Source of the DNA: Notospermus geniculatus | Taxonomy: Eukaryota > Nemertea > Pilidiophora > Heteronemertea > Lineidae | Direction of reading: 5' to 3' | Assembly: GCA_002633025.1 (NCBI GenBank) | Contig: NMRB01000238.1 | Location: 45,484-109,483 of the forward strand | DNA length: 64,000 bases | Part shown: one piece after another, positions 12,446 to 22,737 of the stretch | Numbering within the stretch: the stretch's first letter is position 1 | Layout: each line of letters starts with the position of its first letter | The notes under the pieces: model-generated | The model's input: the letters and a program-made list of their open reading frames with translations, nothing else | Told to the model about the DNA's origin: nothing | The model's database searches: none | Translations under genes and position numbers: made by a program

Positions 12446-12736
12446 GTGGAAAATGCTATGCATTTTCACATACAACAGATCGTTTCTGCGTCCTGTATAC
12501 TGCATTCCGGATGTCTGGTAAACGCAACTTTAAGGACTAAAAGCGAGAGATACCATGATATTTTGGGTGAAGTTTGTCTTGGACAGAGACATTTTGATGT
12601 CGCTGTGGCGACTTTATATACATGTAATGTCAGTCCTTTGATAGTCAGGAAAATATGCAGTGATTTTGTATTTTGGAGCGGAGAGCTGTTGATGTGCCAC
12701 AGAGTATGTGGTGTTATGTATTGTTTCTGTGCTTAA
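12446..12736 (+). CDS. Candidate small ORF, 96 codons, unknown
   Basis: An ATG frame ends at TAA near 12736. It contains several cysteines but no recognisable domain, signal peptide or membrane segment. The counterpart at 24260-24550 has the same length and differs by four substitutions, three of them silent. The neighbouring spacer has indels between the copies. That is weak support for coding, since the numbers are small and there is no transcript evidence. It could equally be a conserved piece of non-coding sequence. Confidence 0.22.
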   Translation: MENAMHFHIQQIVSASCILHSGCLVNATLRTKSERYHDILGEVCLGQRHFDVAVATLYTCNVSPLIVRKICSDFVFWSGELLMCHRVCGVMYCFCA

Positions 12737-13551
12737 AGTTATAAAATTACAGAGCTTCTGTTCCAAATAACGTTTTGTGTTCATCATTTTTGTTGTCAGT
12801 TACTTACAGTGAGTAGTTAAATGGCAAATGGTGGTGGCTCAGTCCTGGAGGAAGTCAGTATAATGGCTGGTATTCGTAAGTTAGCAAAATTTTGATGGCA
12901 GTAGACAGAGCACACCTTAAAATGTAGAAATATGAAGTTTTGGAACTTTTAGCCCAAACTGGTTAGAAGTTAGGCAATATTTCTGCCCAAATAATGCAAA
13001 AAGTCCCCAAATTTTGTAAACCCATTCTGAAGTTGGCATCAAAATTTCCTGAAAAGCACGAAAATCTCAAATTATCAAAGCAACCACTCAACATATTTTG
13101 ATGAAACAAAGCCCCAAATCTTTAGAAACTTCGACTCTATCAAAGCTGCAAGAAAAATCACGAAACAAATACATAATAAAATGATTTTTAGTGTTTTTTC
13201 TGACGATCTATTACGATATTTCAAAATTTCCAAAATTTTGATGCAGAAATATGACCAATAGGATATACTTTCATATGGAACAAACTGTGTTAAAATTGGG
13301 TCAGTGATATTTGAAATATTCACGGTATCAGGTGGAGATAAACTTTCGCCAAAGACTGTACATCTTTTCCAGTTATATCGTTTTCTCCTTACCATGGCAT
13401 GGCTATTTTTAACCCGCTTGGCCCATAGGCCAAAAGGGCTTATGCTGTCCCTAGGGGGCATTTTGTGAAAAAATTCAAAGGCCTGTATTTTGAGAATGGC
13501 TTGAGCTATCGCGATGAAACTTTGTGGGCCGTACTTACGAAGCGCGATTAG

Positions 13552-13897
13552 GCCAACACGCGTGTAAATTCAGTTATTCAGGTTAAGGGCCTAGAAAACC
13601 ATTGTTTTGCTACCTTGTACGCTGCTTAATCGGCAGCATTTACCCGCAGGATAATCACCTGTGGTTAACTTGCCTTTGTCTAGCTGTAGGAGGACAAAGA
13701 AAAATTTAAACAACCTACAGGCCTTGTTTAGAGTCATTCAACTCTTTTCTTTGATCCTCCTGCACGTAAACGCAGGAATGTTAACCGTGTGTGGTTATCC
13801 TGTGGGTAAATGCTGCCGATCAAGCAGCGTACAAGGTAGCAACACAATGGTTTTCTAGGCCCTAACCTGAATAACTATGAATTTACACGCGTGTTGG
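13552..13897. mobile_element. MITE nested in family ii element
   Basis: The ends ccaacacgcgtgtaaattca are inverted at the right. The arms extend for about 90 bp through taagggcctagaaaacca and gtaccttgtacgct-like sequence, so most of the element is palindromic. Confidence 0.75.
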
Positions 13898-13976
13898 AAA
13901 TGGACAATGACAGTAGACTCTATCACTCCAAAAGAGTGCAGCACCTGACGGGACAGCATCATGACGTCCCACAGGT

Positions 13977-14268
13977 CCATCCAATAAATCGAATAGGAAA
14001 AAACACCTTAATTTTCAGGCAGAAGCAATTTCGGTCCCTCCAAAATGTCCTGGGTCCATCCAATAAATCGAAAATAAGCCTGGCGAATAGGAAAAAACAC
14101 CTTAATTTTCTGGCGGAAGCTATTTTCGGTCCCTCCAAAAAATGTCCTGGGTCCGTCCAATAAATCGAAAATAAGCCTGGCGAATAGGAAAAAACACCTT
14201 AATTTTCTGGCGGAAGCTATTTTCGGTCCCTCCAAAAAATGTCCTGGGTCCATCCAATAAATCGAAAA
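13977..14268. repeat. 97-bp tandem repeat, three units
   Basis: The string ccaataaatcga recurs at about 13980, 14061, 14158 and 14255; the last intervals are 97 bp. Each unit contains ttttctggcggaagc and tgtcctgggtcc. The first unit is shorter. It is nested in the element at 13411-14760. Confidence 0.8.
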
Positions 14269-15064
14269 TAATACTTTCGTTTTGGCCCCCTAGTGGCAAA
14301 GTCAGGAATCAGACTGCGCTGAAATTGCGTGTGCAAGTCACCACAGACTAGAGGTACACACAAACAAAGTTTCATCATGATAGCTCAAGCCATTCTCAAA
14401 ATACAGGCCTTTGAATTTTCACAAAACGCCCCCTACTGGCCAAAGTAGAAATCGCATCGCACCCAAAATCGAACTTGACCTAGATTTTGTGGTCGTACAT
14501 GCCCATATGCAATATGAAAATGATCGGTCAAAAACTGAAGGCGCTATCCATCTGACAAGGGAAAAGTCTACGGACAAACGCACGCACACACTAATGCACG
14601 CACGACAGACCACCACTAAAGGCCCCAAGCACAGCATAAGCCCTTTTGGCCTATGGGCCATATTGTCAAAGATGGCTTGTATGGGATTCTGATATGGCAT
14701 ATGCTTTCCACCACTGTGCTAAAAAAGCCAAGCGGGCACAGTGCCTTTGGCACTATTTTTTTCCACTGCGAGCTCTTCAAGGGATCACCACAATGTTGTA
14801 CTTCCTTTATCAGGAGCACCACGAGGAATCATCTCGACTCAACATGTCCAAGAGTACTCTAGAATGGGCGATACTCTGCAGTTTGTCATGTCCCTCGTGA
14901 CTATGCGAGTCCAATGACCAGAAATTATGAGAAGCCAAATTCGTACATTCGTATATACCGTTTATTTGAAAAATTAACAATATTGATGTGAAAATTCTTG
15001 GCTTACAATCCATGGTATCAAGAATCGCCTGATGTAATGGTCATCTATAAATGAAACATTGTCC

Positions 15065-17851
15065 TTAATTATGATTGGCAGAGTCATCCCCAGAAGCACC
15101 ACTGTCCTCTCGCCACGTTACCAGAACTTCATCTGTTCGATACCTGGAATGGAGCAGGTAAATAATACTAGTATGACAGCCAACTTACTGATGGCAGGAA
15201 TGAAGGCTATGATATTCATTTCTGTTCAATTCCGTCCCTATATTCAACACACTTTAAATATGTGAGGTGGTCTAGGAAAACTCGTCAGATGTCGCATTTG
15301 AGGAAAGGGTTAATGGCCTTGGTGAACCCGCACATTTCAATAGCTGAAATGTACTACGTAACAGGTAAACAGTAGCAGATCAATGCGCAGGCAATCTGAC
15401 AGCCCTTGTTGATCATTCAGCGACTTCCGACGGGTTTTCCTAGACCGCCACACACGACAGCATTTTGTCAGTTCCAGGGGCCTCTCTCTACAAGGGGATC
15501 TATATACCTTTTAACATCTTTGTTTCTTGTAAATTGTACAAGGTATTTACCTTTGTGTGATAAATGTGTCTTCTAATGGAGTGACTGAACCAGCTCTATA
15601 CATCTCCCAACCTGCCTGAGCAATCATTGCTCCATTATCTATACAAAATCTGAAAAGTATTGAGACTCAGTGAGGCACTATCAGTACATAAAATGAGAAA
15701 TACTTGCAGGTAACACTTGACTATTACATAAATGTGTCTGCAAAATCGCTGTAGTAAGGTCACAGAGATGTGGCTTTGCCATCGGGATCTGGCTCCTCCA
15801 AATTATCATGTCAAAAGCTTCATTGTGAGGACTTCAATTCAAAGATATCCAACAGCCTGCAGTGCGGTCAGCAATGCCAACCATCACCAACAGGAGAAGC
15901 TGGACCCTGGCACTTTTCCAGACATCTGTGACCTTACAACTGCGCTTTTGGTGTATGTGAATGCACGGGTACAGAACAGTATTATGGTCTGAGTAGCATA
16001 AGTGACGCAACATGGAGTACCAACCTTTCATCAGTTGCATATAGAGTAGCCCCCCTTTCTTCACACATAATTCCCATCATCTCTTGTAATCTTTTGTTAC
16101 CTGTGAAGAAAAGGTGCAAAGAAAATGAAGGTACGATCAGTGTAACATGTACCCAACTATGAAGTGTCAACCATAGAACTACCGGTACACAAAGTTACCA
16201 CAAAACACGGGTGTTGACCAAGTTATGAACATGACCAAAAATTCACAAACTTATGAATTTTTGACACTACTTATAGCAAGCCAAGATTGTTATTTGATAT
16301 TCAGTATGATCAACAACAAAGTTGGTGGGGATACTTACAACCAACTCCTCCCACAATTAAGACCTCCTGAGATCCACAGTGTGCCATAGCTCGTTCTGAA
16401 AAGGTTTCAAAAGAGTTCGTTTATAAATCATTGGCAATCCTCTGGTGCCGATTCTGCACTTGATCTACATGTAGGAATGATTTAGTACTTGCCTGTTATT
16501 TCAATCAACATAGCAAACACTGTCTCTTGTAATGAAAAACAAAGGTCATGAGCTGTGTATTCACCACTTTCGATCAGTTCTAATGCTTGATCCTGTAAAC
16601 AGAGAGCAAGAAATAACCATTTGTGACCCGTCACAGCAAAACTAGGCGCATGTCGCTCACAAGGTGAGCCTAAGTTAACAAACTACAAATGTAAGATGAC
16701 ACCAGGAGAGAATGGGAGAAATAGACTGTTTCAGATTTTACAATAGACAGACGACAATATTGAAATTGACCACATTTGGTCTCAACCTGCCAAGCTAAGA
16801 GCGACATGCACCTGGCTTTGCTGTGATGGGTCACATTTTTTGGCAAAAAGAGAGAACTCTCTCTGTTGAGGTTGAAAGGAGGGTCCTTGTCTAAGGAAAG
16901 CCAGTGACTAATTTGCACATACAGAAGGAAGGGCTTATCTCTTGGTCATGAAAGAGAATTTTCATTCCGTGGTCATGAAAGTATTACTTTCATGACCACG
17001 GAATGAACATTCTCTTTATCTTTAAAAGATAGACCAGGTATAAATCTGTTTCCCCCAACATGCAAATGTCTGAGTCAATTGTACATTCTTACCTCTATGT
17101 GTGACAATAAGCCCGAGAATGACACATCCATCCCCTTGACAACGTAGGGCAACTCGAGGTATTTCTTTCCCCTGAAAATACAAATATCTGAAGCATTCCA
17201 AGAATTGGCATAACTAATGGCTATGGAACATAATGGGAGTGAGGGCGATTTCCTGTTGGCTAAGTCAGAGACCAGCGGTATCATCACTCGCACACTTATC
17301 CAACATCATTGACTCCCAAATCAACTTACTTCTTAGCCATCTGCTCTATATTGTATCCTGGGCTTGGGTCATTTGATAGCTGAAAATAAGCCAGAACGGA
17401 TAAGTTGATGGTACAAAAAAAATGCATGCAAACCATTTGCAGCACAAATAATGCTCTTTACCTCTGAACATACCGGTGTCATATTTCCCCTCCTACATCA
17501 GGCATGAATCTGAGTCAACAAAATCCACAACCTCAAAATGGCAGCAGCTGATGTTTTAACTTTCTTGCCATTCATTGTTGTCGACATACCTTTATTACAC
17601 GGGCAAATCTATCAAGACAATTTCCAACAGCAATATCAATAGTTTCACCAAATATTCTGTAGCGCTGCTCTAGGTAAGCTATAACCTGAAAAGACACAGC
17701 AGATTAGTACAATGTACATGTAAGTCATAGGTGGTATTTCACTGGAAAGCATTTTATCTACAATTCTTTTAACTCACCTGGGTGTTCCCACCACTGACGT
17801 ATAAAACTGTTGGATTCTGAGCACTAGTCACAAGCCGACCCATTTCTATAT
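15065..17851 (-). CDS. OSGEP: OSGEP exons 4-12, second copy (lacks exons 1-3 here)
   Basis: Nine exons match the complete copy at 26753-30800 in order, phase and length: 17778-17851, 17590-17685, 17330-17379, 17093-17171, 16493-16592, 16339-16395, 16025-16100, 15551-15649 and 15065-15143 (stop TAA at 15065-15067). All splice sites are intact, including the GC donor after exon 8. The coding differences I find against the other copy are all silent. Upstream of exon 4, intron 3 runs into half of a palindromic element (17878-18090) and no exon 3 follows. The missing exons are best matched by the spare set at 31607-32230. If the assembly were literal this would be a 5'-truncated pseudogene; I think it is the other allele. 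Confidence 0.88.
15266..15449. mobile_element. MITE with ggtggtctagg ends, in OSGEP intron 11
   Basis: This is the same element as 8336-8519 in reverse orientation. It lies between OSGEP exons 12 and 11 and is shared by both unit copies, so it predates their divergence. Confidence 0.75.
16622..16835. mobile_element. MITE with tgtgacccgtcacagc ends, in OSGEP intron 7
   Basis: The inverted ends tgtgacccgtcacagcaaa and its inverse (with mismatches) enclose the gatgacaccaggagagaatgg core. The second copy carries the same element interrupted by a SINE-like insertion. Confidence 0.7.
16951..17017. repeat. 67-bp hairpin in OSGEP intron 7
   Basis: Arms aaagagaattttcattccgt and its inverse pair over about 31 bases with one mismatch; the loop is very short. 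It is conserved at 28942-29008. It is probably a tiny MITE; a hairpin RNA is possible but unsupported. Confidence 0.6.
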
Positions 17852-17875
17852 CTTATAAACAATTAAGGAATTTGA

Positions 17876-18189
17876 ATGTTTGACCCCTGACAGCAAAATG
17901 AGTCAGAATGCGCTGAAAAGAAGACCCAAGATGACACGAGAGAACAATTGCAGAAATGGACAAAGTCAAATTTCACAATGGACAGACAAGCCTGAAATCA
18001 ACAAACTGTTCACCGTGGAGAATCGGCAGCCGCCTTTCCGAGTAGCAGCAACCCTCTCCGAGTTTTATCTTACACCTCACCGAGTAAAAATGGCGGATGT
18101 AGACTTGACCCAGATTGCTCATCCCTCTGTCATGTCTGTCATTAGACTGTTATGTCCAACCCGGTGAGCACATGGTCCATGGACCATTT
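17876..18189. repeat. Junction: palindrome half plus truncated element end
   Basis: 17878-18090 starts tgacccctgacagcaaaatg and ends atggcggatgt. It is the inverse of 31370-31515, which has the same outer and inner ends. 18091-18193 is the right end of a family i element (ggtccatggacc at 18178-18189). This is where copy 1 of the large unit stops and copy 2 begins, and I read it as a likely misjoin. Confidence 0.7.
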
Positions 18190-18712
18190 CATTGCAGATT
18201 TGAAATTCGGTTGTTGTCATTGATGTCCATGTTTAATACTTCACCTCATCATTCTGTTGTCCTGATGTGCAACTTTTCTGTGAGATTCCCTACCTTCTGT
18301 GTCAAGTTGAGCATTCTCTTGGTCGTCAGTGGTGGATATGGGGATTTCTGAAATAGACATTCCTTAGAATGGATTTCATGCTTACTGATTGGTGAATGTG
18401 CTAAAAATGTCAAAAGACCTTTGGTGATGGCGTCCTTGGTCAAAAAGATACTTACTTGCCCTTGCAAAGGTACAAGGTACCGGTACTAGGCAACGCGACT
18501 TGCTGACTGATGCAACGGATGTGAAGAGGCAGGCCTGAGGGATAATTGGCCCAGGCAACCATGGGGTAATGGAAACTACTGGACAAATTAAAATTTAGGT
18601 GCCAACATACAAGGGACTGCTGTATTTTTCCACTTCAAGTATATGAATCTGTACATATAGATTGACAAAAGCATAACAATAGCTGACGAGAATAGTTGAT
18701 CCCATTTTCATA

Positions 18713-18911
18713 TGTGAGCCGCTCTGGTAAAACCAGATGCTTGTCACTCAGAAGTTGAGCCTCAAGGAACTAAGATGACACCAGGAGAGAATGGAAGAAA
18801 TAGATTCTGTCAGATTTCATAGTGGGCCGACAATATTGAAACTGACAAACATTTGGTCTCAACCTGTCAAGGTAAGAGCGACAAGTGTCTGGTTTTGCCA
18901 GAGCGGCTCAC
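18713..18911. mobile_element. MITE with tgtgagccgctctgg ends, copy in unit 2
   Basis: This is the allelic counterpart of 9186-9385, with a few substitutions and no length change of note. Confidence 0.72.
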
Positions 18912-19014
18912 GTATACTGGTACATCTTGTGTAATTTTTGGCCTCATCACTCATAAACTGGTGTGCATATCCTTTTAACTTGGATTAGAGATAGATGGGC
19001 ACTGAATTGCAAAT

Positions 19015-20565
19015 TCGGAAAATACTATAGAGGGCGTGTTACAAATAGTTTCGTAAAAACATTGCGGTTTGTAAAATGTTCACGTTTTATAAAACCTGTT
19101 GTTGTTGTTTCATAAAAAAGTGTGCATTTTGCCGTATTTTGTAAAAACACTGCCCGCAAATCGTAAAATCGTACCCTAGATGTGTAAAACTGAACACCCA
19201 CTTTCGTAAAATTTTCGATAGGTAAGGAGAATCGTAAAACAGCCATCGACTATTTTCATAAAATGCACATTTTTAGCTCACCTGTGGTGAGCTTATACAA
19301 TGGTTGTGCGTCCGTCGTCCGTCGTCGTCCGTCGTCGTCGTCCGTCGTCGTCCGTCGTCGTCCGTTAGCAGGGCACGTTTCGTAACCGCTGGGGCTATTG
19401 ATCTGAAACTTGGTACATATATACCCCTAGGTCATATGACCTATGACAACAAGTTTTGGTCCGATTCGATTCTTGGCTTGGCCACCAGGTGGCTAAAACT
19501 GAAAACACAAAAAGTGCAATAACTCCTGAACTAATGACATGATCATCTCCAAATTTTTATCATAGGTGTATCTAATGAGGATACATAACATATATAACGG
19601 GTTTTTGATTTGACCTACTTTTCAAGGTCACAGAGGTCAAAGTTCAAAATTTTTCCTTTTGGTGGCACGTTTCGTAACCGCGGGTGCTATTGACCTGAAA
19701 CTTGGTACATATATACCCCTATGTCAGATGACCTAGTACACCAAGTTTCGGTCTGATTCGACTCTTAGCGTGGCCACCAGGTGGCAGAAACTCAAAACAC
19801 AAAAAGTGCAATAACTCCTGAACTAATGAGTGGATCACCCCCAAATTTTTATCATAGGTGAATCTGCTGAGGGTACATTACATATATAAAGGAGTTTTGA
19901 TTTGACCTACTTTTCAAGGTCACAGAGGTCAAAGTTCAAATTTTGCCTGTTGGTGGCGCGTTTCGCAAGTGCTTGGGCTATTGACCTGAAACTTGGTACG
20001 TATACACCGCTATGCCAGATGACCTATGACACCAAGATTCAGTCCGATTCGATTCTTGGCTTGGCCACCAGGTGGCCAAAACAAAGCTCAAAGCCTAGTA
20101 ACTCCTGAACTGTTAACTGGATTGTCTCCAATTGTTTGTCAGAGGTGTATCTAATGAGGATACATGACATTATGAAAGGAGTTTTTGATTTGATCTACTT
20201 TTTACAGTCACAGAGTTCAAGTTCCAAATATAGCCATTTTAGTTGCATGTTTCATGGCTATGTGGCCCTATTCTAACATGGTGTGATCATCTATGTGTAC
20301 TGCAGAGCAAATTATTGTCCAATTGGAATGCAATTAGTGGTTACCAGGCAGCCGCCTTGGAAAATCGACGTCATAAATTCTCAAGCTAGAATGTTTTGAC
20401 CTTGAAATTTTGACCGTAAATCATGATCCTGGAACTCAGCATGGCCTGGAGCATTTCGGTTTTACGTTTGTCATTTGTTCTTCTGGTACGTTCACACAGG
20501 TGAGCACATGGTCCATGGACCATTTCATTTTGGTAGAAAACAACAGGTTTTATAAAACGTGAACC
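19015..20565. mobile_element. Composite insertion present only in unit 2
   Basis: Copy 1 has only the right-end remnant of this (about 9475-9520). The outer parts are inverted repeats of gggcgtgttacaaatagttt and ttgtaacagggcg type, including ttttataaaacctgttgttg and its inverse at 20535-20560. A family i element (19267-20530) is nested inside. Confidence 0.65.
19267..20530 (+). mobile_element. Modular hairpin-ended element, family i
   Basis: The left end is the hairpin agctcacctgtggtgagct after a T run. It is followed by a cgtccgtcgtc simple repeat, then three tandem modules of about 295 bp starting near 19370, 19665 and 19957. Each module contains gccaccaggtggc, actcctgaact and aaggtcacagaggtcaaagt. 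The right end is ggtgagcacatggtccatgg, then the palindrome ggtccatggacc and catttca before TTTT. One module frame keeps the same peptide pattern (IDLKLGTY, then SDSILGLATRW) in all three units, which may only reflect DNA similarity. Confidence 0.7.
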
Positions 20566-21025
20566 TTTTACAAACTGCAATATTTTTACAAAACTATTTG
20601 TAACAGGGCGTCTCACTGCTGTTTTTCCTTCATTATTCCAGATGTGAAACCTCCTGAAACTTGTGATGCATGATGAATCAGTTTATGACTATAGTGTCAC
20701 TAAATTGGGTTCCTTTTGAACTTGAACTTGAAATTATGGCGTCGTGACCCTACTGGTCTTTGGGAAGCTGATCAACTTATGAATTCTGGACATTTAATGA
20801 AATCTTTTGTGGTTGGTTCTTCCTCCTTGGGATAAATTGTGGGGAAGTCTGAGTCACTTTTTGCATCCTCTGGTATTTGAAATTCAAGATAGAATAATTT
20901 TTTCTTTCGGATATATCGTATTAGCATGCATCCTAAGTTTTGCCAGTTGAAAATTCTCAAAGATAAATTGCTGTACTGTCTACATGTTTTGGGTCATGAG
21001 GATTTTACTGTTCTCACTGCCCTTA

Positions 21026-21163
21026 GGCTTCCTTTACATAGAAGTATACGGTATACGAAAATGCCTGTTAACAAACGGTTCCCGAGGATTCACAACCGTG
21101 AAAAGTGAAGCCATTGTTAACCGGCGTTTTCGTAAACCGTATACTTCTATGTAAAGGAAGCCT
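21026..21163. mobile_element. MITE of the aggcttcctttacataga family, unit 2
   Basis: This is the counterpart of 9929-10063. The arms here are better matched (gaagtatacggtatacgaaa at both ends, inverted), so this copy is closer to the ancestral form. Confidence 0.75.
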
Positions 21164-21734
21164 TATGAAATTATTTTCACACTTTTGTCTCACGAAATAC
21201 AATGTCCCTTATGTGCAGTAAACAACACAAAATAATAATGCTTTGAAAAGACATGAATTAAATTGTTGTGCGCCACTATTTTTGTACTTTTTGTATGTGA
21301 TTATGTGATACATTAAATGATGCGTTGACACAGTTTAAAGTAAATATGAATGTTTACTGTGCATAATGTGTTTTGTATCCGGCAGCAGTTTGGTTTATAT
21401 TGTATCGTTGGTTATCGTGATAAGTTTGTATGTAAATGTGGACATTTTTTCACTTAAAAAGCTATCTAGCATATGTGATTATGTATCTGACAAAGAGGTT
21501 TCACACACTGATCAAGTTTGTTCATGTATCTACACACTGGGCAGTGCTCGAAAAGTCAGCCGAAGGCTGACTCGTGACAGGCGAGTTGGATTGAAATGTC
21601 ATTCGGCACAACCATGCACGCCAGAGGCATGCCCTGACGGGGGCATTCCCCCCAAAATTTTGAAATCAGAGGCTGTGGAAGAAGCGATTTCCTGGCATTC
21701 TGAGTGCCAGTCAGAGATTACAGAGTAGGCCTTG

Positions 21735-22495
21735 ACGCAAGGACCCTGAACGCCGCGTAGCGGCAAACGCGCGAAGCGCTGCTGATCAATACCACGGGTC
21801 ACTCACTCTCATTCCACCTCAGAGACGGGCTCAGGCGAAATGTGATAAATTTACCCAATATGCCGGCGTTACGCGGTGTGAAGGCGGATTTTGTTTATGG
21901 AGGGCCGGACAAGTGTATTTTGGAGTGTCCAAGTCGGGTAGACCGTTGAAAAGTGTTCCGGATTATAACTTTGAGGCTGTTTTAGGTTGGGAGAATTTTA
22001 TTGCAACGTCATCGGGTCAAAGGTTATTTATCACCGAACGTTTCCGAAGTTCGCCGGTGTATACTGCCATCATCATGATCGCCTCAACGAAGATTCCCCA
22101 TGTTGCCAGACCTACCACATTGTACCACGAGGCGAGTGTTGCCCTATTGAGGTTTGTGCGTGTTACGCTTCGTAAGCTTCGTACTACACATGTGTCCTTT
22201 TATTCGACATGGCAAGGCAACGACAATGGATCATATTATTAGGGCAACGCATTGATATTATAGGTCCTCGGCCTGTTGTAATGTGCAGTTGACAGGGAGC
22301 TGTTAGCAGTCACCACAGTGAAGTGGCACACTGCACTGCGGCGTGGCAAAACGGCCATTTTAAATCCCTAAATACTTATACCACTGCCCACACCCGACAG
22401 CTGTCATCAGCTGACGGGTGTGGGCAGTGGTACTTCTGCCACTTTTCACCCACAGGAACCAACCAAAAACCATCCTTCCCACGTTCCTATCACTC
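21735..22495. mobile_element. 760-bp insertion specific to unit 2
   Basis: Copy 1 runs directly from gtaggccttga to ttttgtgattaaaaag. Copy 2 has about 760 extra bases here, including a perfect hairpin (cactgcccacacccgacagc and inverse near 22382-22431). A 109-codon frame at 21913-22242 has no domain I recognise. Confidence 0.6.
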
Positions 22496-22535
22496 TGGAT
22501 TTTGCGATTAAAAAGTGGCTTTATATCGCCAAATG

Positions 22536-22737
22536 GGGAACTTTCCGTCAGAGCCCGCTACGAGTTAGCGGTCCAAGAACGTCATGAAATTTGACGTCAC
22601 AGGGCAGAAATGCATGCCACAACGTCGTCCATAATGACGTGGGCGCTGTGGCTCACGCATTTGACGTCAAATTTTGCGACGTTCTAGGACCGCTAACAGG
22701 CGGCCTCTAACGGCAGGTAAAGGCAGAAAAGTTCCTC
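22536..22737. mobile_element. MITE specific to unit 2
   Basis: Copy 1 reads through cgccaaattgcgacc with no insert. Here about 200 bp intervene, with inverted ends ggggaactttccgt and gcagaaaagttcctc and an inner pair gacgtcaaattttgcgacgt/cgtcatgaaatttgacgtca. Confidence 0.65.

Larger units (their letters stand above)
13411..14760. mobile_element. Modular hairpin-ended element, family ii
   Basis: The element lies between T runs. One end is a hairpin (ggcccataggcc within tttttaacccgcttgg), the other gtgcctttggcac next to gccaagcgggc. Near one end is a cgcacgcacaca-type simple repeat. The interior repeats cccctagtggcaaag and ccctactggccaaag modules. A second copy, inverted, occupies 62131-62985. 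The other duplicated unit has a different element (25082-26470) at the same site. A separate MITE (13552-13897) and a 97-bp tandem array are nested inside. Confidence 0.65.
8670..17875. repeat. Large duplicated unit, copy 1
   Basis: From tttttgcagatttgaaattc onwards this 9.2-kb stretch is colinear with 18190-29873. It includes OSGEP exons 4-12 and about 6.4 kb downstream of the gene. The copies differ by scattered substitutions and many indels, several of them whole MITEs. Both boundaries fall in repeats: the right end enters a palindromic element at 17878. See findings for why this probably represents two haplotypes. Confidence 0.9.

Noticed and set aside
21913-22242. 109-codon frame in the unit 2 insertion
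   Set aside because: No recognisable domain or homologue in the window; the insertion looks like a non-coding mobile element.
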